From Ruminococcaceae bacterium UBA3818 (GTDB lineage Bacteria; Bacillota; Clostridia; Oscillospirales; Ruminococcaceae): a stretch of 24,363 nucleotides of DNA. The notes below the pieces were generated by a model. That model was not told where the DNA came from and searched no databases. It saw nothing but the letters and a program-made list of their open reading frames with translations. The position numbers and the translations under genes were made by a program. Positions 5,620 through 13,345 of this stretch are shown here, in pieces. How positions within the stretch are numbered: position 1 is the stretch's first letter; the number at the start of each line of letters is the position of its first letter. The DNA lies in the NCBI GenBank assembly GCA_002369315.1, contig DFDW01000030.1:15180-39542 (forward strand). Direction: 5' to 3'.

Positions 5620-6924
5620 ATGCTGCGGATGGAAATTGCCTTGTTTTTGGTGCTTGCTTTTGTAGCCTATATTTATTTCTCGGCCGAAAAAGAACAGGCG
5701 GTGCTGCATAGAACCTTTGCCGGTCTGCTGGTAACCGCACTGGCGCATATGGTTCTGGACGGCATCACCGTCTATACAGTGCATCATTTGGAAACCGTCC
5801 CGCGGTTTTTAAACGATGCCGTTCACCGGCTGTTTTTGGGCAGCATGGTACTGGTGATCTATCTGTTCTATCAGTATATCGCCATCTTGGTCGAGGAAGA
5901 AACCGGAAAGTCCCGGCGGCTGGATTGGCCGGCCAGGATTTTTCTGGTCATAGCGGAAATGGGCAATTTCCTTTTGCCCATTTCCTACACGGTGACGCCA
6001 GAGGGAAACTATTCTTCCGGGCCTTATATGCTGGTTCCGTACGGCGCGGTGGCCTTTTATCTGCTGCTGTGCGCCGGACTTCTGGCCGTGAATCGAAAAC
6101 AGATCGACAAAAAGAAAAAATCTGTCATTGGGATCGCTTTGGCGATTGAATTTATTGTATGCGTTTTGCAGGGCCTGCGTCACACCTGGCTTATCAGTGG
6201 TATGGGGATCACCCTGATGACGCTTTCGTTTTACCTGACGCTGGAAAATCCGGAAGCGCTGCGCTCGGAGCTGATGGAGCAGAAGATGTCCATGCTTTAC
6301 CTGAAAAGCCAGGTAAACCCCCATTTTTTATACAATACTCTGGACACCATCCGAATCCAAGCCCAGCTGAATGGCGATACGAAAGTGGCGGACCTTCTGA
6401 TGCGTCTGGTGGATTTCTTCCGGCTCAGCGTTAAAGTGGACCGGCCCATGGTCACGCTGGACGACGAAATGGAGCTGCTGGAGGCCTATACGGAGCTGAT
6501 GTGCTACCGTTATCCGGAACTTTGCTGTGAATATGATATTGACCCTGACCTGGGCGGCGCCCAGGTGCCGAATTTTATCCTGCAGCCCATTGTGGAAAAC
6601 AGTTTGCTCCACGGCCTGAAAAACAAGGGGTATCGAGGCAGAGTGACCATTTCCGCCCAGCGGGTCGGAGACGGCGAGATGGAGATTTGTGTCCGGGATA
6701 CGGGCGGCGGTTTTTCCTCCGACGTAAAAGCCGGCATCGATGAAATGCTGCACAGCTACGCCAAGCAGCCGCCGAAGCTCAGCGGCAACAGCATTGGCAT
6801 TTTGAATGTGCAAAAGCGGGTCAAGCTGCTCTGCGGACGGGAATACGGCCTGTCCTATACGGAAAATGAGGCAGGCGGTGTAACGGCCCACATTCTGCTG
6901 CCGCTGAAGGAGGAGACAAAATGA
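5620..6924 (+). CDS. LytS/YesM-type sensor histidine kinase with polytopic membrane domain
   Basis: A 434-residue protein. The first ~208 residues hold about seven hydrophobic segments (roughly 5-21, 33-52, 68-91, 104-124, 136-156, 168-185, 189-207) in place of the usual large extracellular sensor. A His_kinase (PF06580) domain follows with SQVNPHFLYNTLD; H235 is the likely phosphorylation site. The HATPase domain shows the N-box LQPIVENSLLHGLK (N327), D360-TGGGF and GNSIGILNV. The input signal is unknown; this membrane layout suggests sensing a lipophilic or membrane-linked signal. GGGGG lies upstream of the start. TACAAT at 5593-5598 may be a -10, but no well-spaced -35 is clear. Its last bases overlap the regulator gene (ATGA). 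Confidence 0.9.
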   Translation: MLRMEIALFLVLAFVAYIYFSAEKEQAVLHRTFAGLLVTALAHMVLDGITVYTVHHLETVPRFLNDAVHRLFLGSMVLVIYLFYQYIAILVEEETGKSRRLDWPARIFLVIAEMGNFLLPISYTVTPEGNYSSGPYMLVPYGAVAFYLLLCAGLLAVNRKQIDKKKKSVIGIALAIEFIVCVLQGLRHTWLISGMGITLMTLSFYLTLENPEALRSELMEQKMSMLYLKSQVNPHFLYNTLDTIRIQAQLNGDTKVADLLMRLVDFFRLSVKVDRPMVTLDDEMELLEAYTELMCYRYPELCCEYDIDPDLGGAQVPNFILQPIVENSLLHGLKNKGYRGRVTISAQRVGDGEMEICVRDTGGGFSSDVKAGIDEMLHSYAKQPPKLSGNSIGILNVQKRVKLLCGREYGLSYTENEAGGVTAHILLPLKEETK

Positions 6925-7661
6925 AGAAACTGCGCGTTCTTTTGGTAGATGATGAGATCATGATCCGCGAGGGCTTCAAGCGGCTTTTTGACTGGGACGC
7001 CCATGATTGTGAAGTGGTGGGCGAAGCCGCCGACGGGATGGAAGCGCTGGCAAAAATCGACAGTCTCCAGCCGGACATTGCCATCATGGACATCAACATC
7101 CCCATCATGAACGGACTGAAGGTCATCCAGATGTCCCGGCTCAAGCATCCGGATACCGCGTTTGTCATCGTGTCCGGTTACGATGATTTCTCCTATTGCC
7201 GGGAAGCGTTGCGGCTTCAGATCACCGATTATATCCTCAAGCCCGTAAACTATGAGGAGTTTGGCACTTGTATTGACAATCTGAAAATTGCCCTGTTCCA
7301 GCGACAGGCATCCCAGCAGGATCTTTTTCAGGAGGAGAGGGCCATCCATGGACTCACCCGGTATCTGCAGGAGCATTTGGCCGAGGAGATCAGTTTGTCC
7401 GTGCTGGCGGAGCAGTTCCATCTCAGCGCCCAGTATATCAGCCAGCTTTTCAAAAGCGAGATCGGCGTGAATTTTTTGGCCTATCTGACCAACATCCGTA
7501 TGGAGCGGGCGAAGAAGCTCCTTCTGACCACCTCTTTACCCATCGCGCAGGTGTCGGAGCAGTCCGGATATGGGGATTACCGGGTATTTACCAAAGTGTT
7601 CAAGAAATCGGAGGGTATCACACCTTCGCAATACCGGCGGGATTTTTTGGAAAAAGAGTAA
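6921..7661 (+). CDS. YesN/AraC-type response regulator
   Basis: A 246-residue protein. The N-terminal receiver domain (about 1-120) has the acidic pair D10-D11, the phosphoacceptor D57 (IMDINIP), the Ser of VSGYDD and the Lys of ILKPVNY. The C-terminal ~100 residues carry a double helix-turn-helix of the AraC/XylS type (LSVLAEQFHLSAQYISQLFK, then LPIAQVSEQSGYGDYRVFTKVFKK..GITPSQYR). It should be phosphorylated by the kinase whose gene overlaps its start, then activate target promoters. YesM/YesN pairs often sit beside sugar-uptake ABC operons; none is next to this one, so its targets are not obvious from the window. Confidence 0.93.
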   Translation: MKKLRVLLVDDEIMIREGFKRLFDWDAHDCEVVGEAADGMEALAKIDSLQPDIAIMDINIPIMNGLKVIQMSRLKHPDTAFVIVSGYDDFSYCREALRLQITDYILKPVNYEEFGTCIDNLKIALFQRQASQQDLFQEERAIHGLTRYLQEHLAEEISLSVLAEQFHLSAQYISQLFKSEIGVNFLAYLTNIRMERAKKLLLTTSLPIAQVSEQSGYGDYRVFTKVFKKSEGITPSQYRRDFLEKE

Positions 7662-7672
7662 TAGCGTATCCA

Positions 7673-7726
7673 CCGGCCGGAATGAGAAAGAAAAGCTTTT
7701 GAAAAGATGATGGACATTCCGGCCGG
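7673..7726 (+). terminator. Probable terminator hairpin after response regulator
   Basis: A 12-bp perfect inverted repeat (CCGGCCGGAATG / CATTCCGGCCGG) has a 30-base loop that contains an inner AAAAGCTTTT hairpin. It starts 11 bases after the stop. There is only a poor T tract (CTTCTTG), so termination strength is uncertain. Confidence 0.55.
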
Positions 7727-7847
7727 CTTCTTGCCCCAAATGCGGGCAGGAACACGTTGAAACAGGAGGGCGGCGCGATACCGCGGCCCAAAATACCAAC
7801 CCATTCAAAATAGGAAGGGTGTTTTGCAAGCGATTTCTTGTTTCCCA

Positions 7848-7876
7848 TTGACTACCGAACGATAGGCAGCTATAAT
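7848..7876 (+). promoter_or_regulatory. Promoter of tetR with operator in the spacer
   Basis: TTGACT (7848-7853), 17-base spacer, TATAAT (7871-7876). An imperfect palindrome, CTACCG-AA-CGATAG (7852-7865), overlaps the -35 and spacer, the expected place for a TetR-family autorepressor. The transcription start should be near 7883. Confidence 0.75.
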
Positions 7877-7940
7877 AGTAATGCAGGATCTTTCTGCTAT
7901 CGGAAAAGAATGTTTTGGACGGAGTAAAGGAGAATTCGTT

Positions 7941-8558
7941 ATGGATCGTGGAAACAAAAAGCAGGAAATTCAGGCAGCAGCGTTGGAGCTGTTCTCTGTA
8001 CAGGGATTTGAAGCGACCTCTATTTCTCAAATTGCGAGCGCGGTCGGCATCCGTAAAGCATCCCTTTACAGCCATTTTGAAAATAAACAGGCCATTTTGG
8101 ATGCGCTGGTGCAGGAAGTGCTGGAGCAGTATGGGAAACATTCTCTTTTTGCAAGGACCGATTGGGAGAAAGATGCTGGCAGCGCTCCACAGACTCCCGA
8201 TGCTGCCGTTCAAATGATTCAGGGACAGATTCGCTATATCCTCCACGACCCGACTATCAGCAGGGCGCGGAAAATGCTGGTCATCGAACAATTCCAGAAT
8301 CCGGAATTGGCGAAACTGCAGACCAAGCAGAATTATTCCGATGTGCTTGGGTACTTTACCGGGCTGATGAAACAGCTGATCCGGCAAGGTGTTTTGGCAG
8401 AAGATGACCCGGAAATCATGGCGGCTCAATTCTGTCTTCCCATCTCCGTGTGGCTGGAGCTTTGTGACCGGGAGCCGGATCGTGAACAGGAGGTCATGGA
8501 GCTGGTAGAAAAGCACATCCGGCAGTTTTTCAGGCACTATCAGCCTGAGGTTGGGTGA
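7941..8558 (+). CDS. TetR/AcrR family transcriptional regulator
   Basis: A 205-residue protein. Residues ~8-55 form the TetR N-terminal helix-turn-helix (IQAAALELFSVQGFEATSIS, QIASAVGIRKASLYSHFENK), followed by an all-helical ligand and dimer domain with no recognisable specificity. AAAGGAG lies eight bases upstream of the ATG at 7941; an in-frame ATG at 7881 lies almost at the predicted transcription start and is rejected. Operator and promoter overlap just upstream, so it is probably self-repressed. No terminator is seen between it and the lipoprotein-CPBP-ABC genes, so it may control those too (inferred). Confidence 0.9.
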   Translation: MDRGNKKQEIQAAALELFSVQGFEATSISQIASAVGIRKASLYSHFENKQAILDALVQEVLEQYGKHSLFARTDWEKDAGSAPQTPDAAVQMIQGQIRYILHDPTISRARKMLVIEQFQNPELAKLQTKQNYSDVLGYFTGLMKQLIRQGVLAEDDPEIMAAQFCLPISVWLELCDREPDREQEVMELVEKHIRQFFRHYQPEVG

Positions 8559-8562
8559 TTTT

Positions 8563-8658
8563 ATGAGTAAATACAATGCTTTGTGGGATTGGATCAGCGA
8601 AAACGACGCGGACAGCCTCAAGCTGACTTTTATCTGGCCTGTGCTGAAAGGGCGATAA
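8563..8658 (+). pseudogene. 31-codon remnant of a small DUF7662-like gene
   Basis: An ORF begins five bases after the tetR stop and reads MSKYNALWDWISENDADSLKLTF before changing to IWPVLKGR and a stop. The first ~23 residues look like the N-terminus of small clostridial proteins that start MSKYDALWxYI and continue LTFDEIExILGxPIDHSFLxYK (DUF7662-like). Here the match breaks exactly after LTF, so the rest seems deleted. It may instead be a genuine short ORF. The family match is from memory of the pattern. Confidence 0.45.
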
Positions 8659-8786
8659 AGACACGCAAGAACAAAAGATGATACAGATTGATGCAAAAAA
8701 CAGAACACCTTTTCCAAAATCACATAGACATAATGAAGCGAATAAAGTCCGGATACCGGATAATGCAAAAAGGAGAATGATTTCAC

Positions 8787-9356
8787 ATGAAAAGAGGAAT
8801 GGTACTGCTGATTGCGGTGATTTTATGTCTGTCTTTGACAGCCTGCGGAAAAGCGCCCGAGGCCGAACAAGGCCTGCAGGAAACCTCTGCGTCAACGACC
8901 GATGCAGAAGGCTCCGCACAGATGCAGCAGCAAAGCGACAGTTGTGCTTCGGGCGCAAACAAGGCAGAAAAAGCAGAAAAACCGGTACAGCAAAGCGTCG
9001 AATTGGTCGGGCCGTGGCATTTGGACAAGGAAAAGAATGACCTTGCCGCATTTGCGGATTCTCTGGACCTGTTCCCAGGCTATGGAGAGTGGGGCGCCGC
9101 CATGGAGATTCAAAGCGACGGCCAGATCAATTGGTATATCGGAGCGGAAAGCTGGCACGGAACCTATACCACAGAGGATGGGGTGATTCACGCCCGGCTG
9201 ACTTCCGATTTAGAGCAATCCACCCGGCTCTGGGATTTTCGGATCGTCGCAGAGAAGGAAACGGCGCAGCTGGAAATGGATTATAAGGATATGACGATCT
9301 ACTGGGTTTATGGCGACCGGGAGGAATCTGAAAATGGAACAGACAAAGACGAATAA
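8787..9356 (+). CDS. Putative lipoprotein of unknown function
   Basis: A 189-residue protein with a lipoprotein signal peptide: basic MKRG, hydrophobic core, lipobox LTAC with the acylated Cys at position 20. Then comes a low-complexity linker rich in E, Q, A, S and K (residues ~22-70). The rest is a compact beta-rich domain (VGPWHLDKEKN, GQINWYIGAESWHGTY, HARLTSD, LEMDYKDMTIYWVYGD) that resembles small lipocalin-like extracytoplasmic domains ('GxW.ld...'). It should sit on the outer face of the cytoplasmic membrane. AAAGGAG precedes the start. Its last 23 bases overlap the next gene, implying joint expression with the CPBP protease. Confidence 0.82.
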   Translation: MKRGMVLLIAVILCLSLTACGKAPEAEQGLQETSASTTDAEGSAQMQQQSDSCASGANKAEKAEKPVQQSVELVGPWHLDKEKNDLAAFADSLDLFPGYGEWGAAMEIQSDGQINWYIGAESWHGTYTTEDGVIHARLTSDLEQSTRLWDFRIVAEKETAQLEMDYKDMTIYWVYGDREESENGTDKDE

Positions 9357-10179
9357 AAGCGTTGGCAAAAAAGCCCTTATGATATTTTTTGTGATTGTGA
9401 TCCTCCTTTCGGCGGTGGTAGAAACTCTGATTTGCCGCGGCGGTCCCCAATGGCTCTACGCTGTTTTGATGTGGATCCCCGCCGCGGCAGCCACCGCGGC
9501 AAACTGCGTTTCCTTTTGGGAAAACGGCGAGCCTTTTTCGGTGAAGAAGCTGTTTGAAAAGGGCGGCTTTCGAAAGTGCAGACTGCGCTATGTGCTGCTT
9601 GGATGCCTGCTGCCCCTTGTGTATCTGCTGATCCCTTATGTTGTATACTGGATATTCTCCCCGGCGGATTTCGCCTATCACGGCGTCCCTATCTGGGTCA
9701 TTCTCAAGGATGTCCTACCCGTTCTGGTGATCGGCACCTTTATTTCCCTGATGTCCGCTCTGGGCGAAGAAATCGGCTGGCGGGGCTTCATGGTTCCGGC
9801 GCTGTATGAGAGGCTGGGACGAGACAAAACGCTGCTGATTTCCAGCCTGTTCTGGTGCTGCTGGCACCTGCCTTTGCTGATTGGCGGCGAATATATGCCC
9901 GGCACGCCCCTGTGGTATCAGCTGCCCGCTTTTGTGCTTTGCATTTTTCCGGTAGGCGTGATAGTGGGGCTGCTGACGCTGGAAAGCGGCAGTGTGTGGC
10001 CCGCGGCGTTCCTCCATGCAGCGCATAATAACTACGACCAGTCGGTGTTCCAAATCGTCACTGCAGGCGCCAGCAAAATGTACTTTGTCAGCGAGACCGG
10101 CGTTCTGACGATTCTCTGTGCCTGGGCGGTGGCTGCGATACTGTACATACGGGCAAAAAAACAAACCAATCATCTATAA
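9334..10179 (+). CDS. CPBP family intramembrane glutamic endopeptidase
   Basis: A 281-residue polytopic membrane protein with the three CPBP (CAAX protease and bacteriocin-processing) motifs: E145-E146-xxx-R150 in GEEIGWRGF, H178 in CWHLP, and HxxxN-like H228/H231-N232 in FLHAAHNN. About seven or eight hydrophobic segments are visible. The family cleaves within or near the membrane; in Firmicutes members serve prenyl-protein processing, bacteriocin immunity or unknown roles. The start ATG at 9334 has GGGAGG nine bases upstream and lies inside the lipoprotein gene; an in-frame ATG at 9310 lacks such a site. The substrate is unknown. Confidence 0.9.
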   Translation: MEQTKTNKSVGKKALMIFFVIVILLSAVVETLICRGGPQWLYAVLMWIPAAAATAANCVSFWENGEPFSVKKLFEKGGFRKCRLRYVLLGCLLPLVYLLIPYVVYWIFSPADFAYHGVPIWVILKDVLPVLVIGTFISLMSALGEEIGWRGFMVPALYERLGRDKTLLISSLFWCCWHLPLLIGGEYMPGTPLWYQLPAFVLCIFPVGVIVGLLTLESGSVWPAAFLHAAHNNYDQSVFQIVTAGASKMYFVSETGVLTILCAWAVAAILYIRAKKQTNHL

Positions 10180-10292
10180 AACGGACACATACACATACAA
10201 AAAGTGCCTATATACAGCCGGAATCCTCTTGTAGAATATAGGGTGTAAGCCGGGAATAAAATTAAATACGCAATGATACAAGGAGAAAAAAT

Positions 10293-10466
10293 ATGGAAAA
10301 GAAGACCGTTCATGAGATGATCTCCATCATTTTCAAGGCCGTGACCCTGGCCATGGGCGTTGCCGTTGCGGTACTGTCCTGCATAGGCAGCCTGGAACCG
10401 CAAACCGCCGTTCTCCTGCTTGGGATCGGCCTGGCCTGTGCGGGCGCCGCCATGCTGGCGAAATAG
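10293..10466 (+). CDS. 57-residue two-helix membrane protein
   Basis: A short ORF, MEKKTVHEMISIIFKAVTLA onward, with AAGGAG seven bases before ATG 10293 and a TAG at 10464-10466. It has two hydrophobic stretches: about residues 10-32 (ISIIFKAVTLAMGVAVAVLSCIG) and 38-55 (TAVLLLGIGLACAGAAML), with a polar turn SLEPQ between. It ends 38 bases before the ABC ATPase gene, in the same direction. It is likely a small accessory subunit or regulator of the exporter, by context only. The strong ribosome site and clear membrane topology support it as a gene. Confidence 0.68.
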   Translation: MEKKTVHEMISIIFKAVTLAMGVAVAVLSCIGSLEPQTAVLLLGIGLACAGAAMLAK

Positions 10467-10504
10467 GGTGGAAAGAGAGAAAAAGCGGCCAGGAGGAGAT
10501 AAAA

Positions 10505-11218
10505 ATGCTGAAAATCGACCATTTGACGAAAGCATACGGCGAGAAAAAAGCCGTAGATGATTTAAACTTGCATATCAAGCCCGGCGAAATCTATGGCTTT
10601 ATTGGCCATAACGGCGCGGGAAAAACCACTACATTGAAATCCGTTGCGGGGATTTTGCAGTTTGACCAAGGAGAGATTCTGATTGACGGCAAGTCCATCC
10701 GAACCGATCCTCTCGCCTGCAAACGGGAGATTGCCTATATCCCCGACAACCCCGATTTGTATGACTACATGAGCGGAATCAAATATCTGAATTTTATTGC
10801 GGATATTTTCGGCATCAGTGCCGCCGACCGGCAGGCGCGTATCCGTCAATACGCTGGCCTTTTCGAGTTGACCGAGGATCTGGCGCAGCCGATTGCCGCC
10901 TATTCCCACGGCATGAAGCAGAAGCTGGCGATTATTGCGGCGTGGCTGCACCGGCCGAAACTCATCATCATGGACGAACCCTTTGTGGGCCTTGACCCCA
11001 AGGCTTCCCACCAGCTCAAAGGCATGATGCGGGATGTCTGCGACGAAGGAGGCGCTATCTTCTTCTCCACCCATGTGCTTGAAGTGGCCGAGAAACTCTG
11101 CGACAAGGTAGCCATCATCAAAGGCGGAAAGCTGATTCGTTCCGGCGCCATGGAGGAAGTCAAGGGCGACGATTCTCTGGAGGAGGTATTCCTGGAACTG
11201 GAGGGAGAAGTATGCTGA
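10505..11218 (+). CDS. ABC transporter ATP-binding protein
   Basis: A 237-residue single-domain ABC ATPase. Walker A is GHNGAGKTT (34-42), the signature is a degenerate SHGMKQKL (134-141, in place of LSGGQ), Walker B is LIIMDEP (153-159), D-loop GLDP follows, and the switch His is in STHVLEVAEKL. This sequence type powers ABC-2/exporter permeases for drugs, peptides or lipids. GGAGGAG is upstream of the ATG. It overlaps the permease gene by seven bases, so the two are a coupled pair. It follows the 57-residue membrane ORF. Confidence 0.94.
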   Translation: MLKIDHLTKAYGEKKAVDDLNLHIKPGEIYGFIGHNGAGKTTTLKSVAGILQFDQGEILIDGKSIRTDPLACKREIAYIPDNPDLYDYMSGIKYLNFIADIFGISAADRQARIRQYAGLFELTEDLAQPIAAYSHGMKQKLAIIAAWLHRPKLIIMDEPFVGLDPKASHQLKGMMRDVCDEGGAIFFSTHVLEVAEKLCDKVAIIKGGKLIRSGAMEEVKGDDSLEEVFLELEGEVC

Positions 11219-12813
11219 ATGTTCTTCTGAAAAAGCAGTTGACAGAGATTTTTCGCAGCTATTTTTATGATCCCAAAAAGAACCGCGCCCGTTCCAAAGC
11301 GGGAATCGTTGCCTATTTCATTTTGTTTGTGGTGATCATGGCCGGTTTTCTGGGTGGTATGTTTACCTTTCTTTCCCTGTCGATATGCGACGCGCTGGCG
11401 GCTGTGGGCATGGATTGGCTTTACTTTGCGCTGATGGGGCTGCTGGCCGTGTTGCTGGGCGCCTTCGGCAGCGTGTTCAACACCTATTCCAGCCTGTATC
11501 TGGCAAAAGACAACGATCTGATGCTGTCACTGCCCATCCCGGTGCGGGTACTCATGACCTCCCGGCTTTTGACCGTTTATCTCATGGGGCTTATGTATTC
11601 GCTGGCCGTGATAGGTCCGGCGATCATCGTCTACTGGCTCACAGTCGGCGTATCCGCGGGCGTGATTTTCGGATGCCTGCTGCTGGTACTGCTGATCTCC
11701 GTTTTTGTCCTGACGCTTTCCTGTGCGCTGGGCTGGGTGGTAGCAAAAATCAGCCTGAAACTTAAAAATAAGAGCTTCATCACCGCCGTCGTTTCTTTGC
11801 TCTTTATCGGCGGGTACTATTTTTTCTATTTCAAAGCCCAGACGCTGCTCCAGGACCTCCTCGCCAATGCCGCCGCCTACGGCGCAAAGATCAAGGGCGA
11901 CGCCTATCCGCTGTATCTGTTCGGCAGAGTCGGCACCGGAGACACTGCCGCCATGCTGGCTGTTTCGGCAGTGGTTTTTGCGCTGTTTGCCATTGTTTGG
12001 GCGATGATTTCCCGCAGCTTTCTGAAAATAGCCACCTCCTCCGGCCATACGGCCAGGAGAGTTTATAAAGAAACCGCTGCGAAACAAAGAAGTATCTTTG
12101 GGGTGCTCCTGTCAAAGGAAATGGGACGTTTTACATCCAGTCCCACTTATATGCTGAATTGTGGGCTGGGGATTTTTTTATTGCCGGTCAGCGGTATCCT
12201 GCTCCTTTGGAAAGGCGGCGCTATTATCTCGACGCTGAATGAAGTATTCGGCGCGCGGGCAGGCTGTGTCCCGGTGTTGCTCTGCGCGGCGGTCTGTATG
12301 CTGGCATCTATGAACGATATGGCGGCGCCCTCTGTCTCGTTGGAGGGGAAAAGCCTCTGGATTGCCCAGTCTCTTCCGATAAAACCCTGGCAGGTGCTGC
12401 GGGCCAAGCTGGCCATGCATCTCCTTTTGACCGGAATTCCGGTTCTGTTCTGCCTTGCCTGCATGGCTGTCATCTATCCTTATTCTGCGGTTGATCTGTT
12501 TTTGACGGCTTTCGTTTTACTGTCCTATGTGCTGTTTTCCGCGCTGTTTGGCCTGTTTTTAGGGGTAACCACGGCGAACTTGACATGGACCAATGAGGTG
12601 ACTCCGATCAAACAGAACGTCGGTGTCCTGTTTGCCATGCTGAGCGGCTTTGTCTGCTCCGTTGTGCTCTGTGCCGGATTCATGCTGCTGGGAGGATGGA
12701 AAATGGGATTTGCCGGATATATGGCTCTCTTCGGCGGGGTTACGCTGGCCTTGTGCGCTTTGCTCTGGCTTTGGCTGCGGAATAAGGGCTGCCGTCGCTT
12801 TGCTTCCCTGTAA
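11212..12813 (+). CDS. ABC exporter permease, large multi-spanning
   Basis: A 533-residue membrane protein with roughly twelve or more hydrophobic segments. It starts with a cytoplasmic-looking basic stretch (KKQLTEIFRSYFYDPKKNRARSK) and carries the conserved loop SLYLAKDNDLMLSLPIPVRVLMTSRLL, typical of a Firmicutes group of large ABC exporter permeases (putative ABC exporter family). A middle loop (ARRVYKETAAKQRSIFGVLLSKEMGRF) divides it into two halves that repeat the pattern 'K..W..QSLPI.PWQVLRAKL' in the second half. This suggests a duplicated ABC-2-like fold acting with the preceding ATPase. Substrate unknown; the CPBP protease and lipoprotein upstream hint at a peptide or envelope role. 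Confidence 0.87.
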   Translation: MLNVLLKKQLTEIFRSYFYDPKKNRARSKAGIVAYFILFVVIMAGFLGGMFTFLSLSICDALAAVGMDWLYFALMGLLAVLLGAFGSVFNTYSSLYLAKDNDLMLSLPIPVRVLMTSRLLTVYLMGLMYSLAVIGPAIIVYWLTVGVSAGVIFGCLLLVLLISVFVLTLSCALGWVVAKISLKLKNKSFITAVVSLLFIGGYYFFYFKAQTLLQDLLANAAAYGAKIKGDAYPLYLFGRVGTGDTAAMLAVSAVVFALFAIVWAMISRSFLKIATSSGHTARRVYKETAAKQRSIFGVLLSKEMGRFTSSPTYMLNCGLGIFLLPVSGILLLWKGGAIISTLNEVFGARAGCVPVLLCAAVCMLASMNDMAAPSVSLEGKSLWIAQSLPIKPWQVLRAKLAMHLLLTGIPVLFCLACMAVIYPYSAVDLFLTAFVLLSYVLFSALFGLFLGVTTANLTWTNEVTPIKQNVGVLFAMLSGFVCSVVLCAGFMLLGGWKMGFAGYMALFGGVTLALCALLWLWLRNKGCRRFASL

Positions 12814-12882
12814 AAATCAAAAGAGAGAAAGATAAGATGCCGTATTGCGTCTGTGTTGACCGGAGAAAAAGAAATATTGATC

Positions 12883-12916
12883 GCGCAATCCCCGCTGTTT
12901 CTTGCGGGGATTGCGC
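12883..12916 (+). terminator. Hairpin after the ABC exporter operon
   Basis: A 13-bp perfect stem (GCGCAATCCCCGC / GCGGGGATTGCGC) with an 8-base loop lies 70 bases after the permease stop. No T run follows, so it may be an inefficient terminator or a 3' stabilising structure. I see no gene in 12814-13033. Confidence 0.5.
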
Positions 12917-13033
12917 ATGTCTGTTCTGCTCCCATCAGGAGGGCTTCACAGGCAGCCGTGTCAAAACCCGGATGCCTGCTGCTGGATATTGAAAGGATGA
13001 ACGGAACCACTGATTTTAAGGAGGATTTTTACT

Positions 13034-13345
13034 GTGAACGAGTCATCTGTCAGCGCGAGAAACCTGGCAAAATCCTTTGGAAACCGCAAGGTGGTTGATG
13101 ATTTGTTTTTCGATGTGCGGCCGGGCGAAGTTTTTGCGCTGCTGGGGCACAACGGAGCGGGCAAAAGCACTACCATCGATTTGATTCTGGGCTTGAAGAT
13201 GCCGGACGGGGGAAGCGCGAGGATTTTGGGCATGAACGCCGCTCAAAACAGAAAAAGAGTGTACGAACGGGTGGGCGTGCAGCGATCACCGGAGGGAGAA
13301 ATGCCGCGGATTCGGGTCTTACCTATCTGCAGAGCTCCTATGTAG
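13034..13345 (+). pseudogene. Truncated ABC transporter ATP-binding protein
   Basis: The gene starts at GTG 13034 with AAGGAGG eight bases upstream. About 83 residues are normal ABC ATPase sequence: the A-loop region, Walker A GHNGAGKST, and the stretch to the Q-loop (RVYERVGVQ). Homology then stops near 13281 and the frame runs out at 13345 through sequence that in another frame encodes a permease. Signature, Walker B and switch His are all missing, so it cannot be an active ATPase. An internal deletion of about 1 kb (estimated from usual family lengths) removed the rest of this gene and the first part of the permease. Confidence 0.85.

Noticed and set aside
7536..8786. A 416-codon minus-strand ORF antisense to tetR and the end of the response regulator
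   Set aside because: Its product has no recognisable domain, it has no ribosome site, and both plus-strand genes it covers are clear. It is a shadow of their codon bias.
12838..12993. Cys-rich short ORF (MPYCVCVDRRKRN...) after the ABC permease
   Set aside because: It has no proper ribosome site and runs through a 13-bp hairpin; composition looks accidental.
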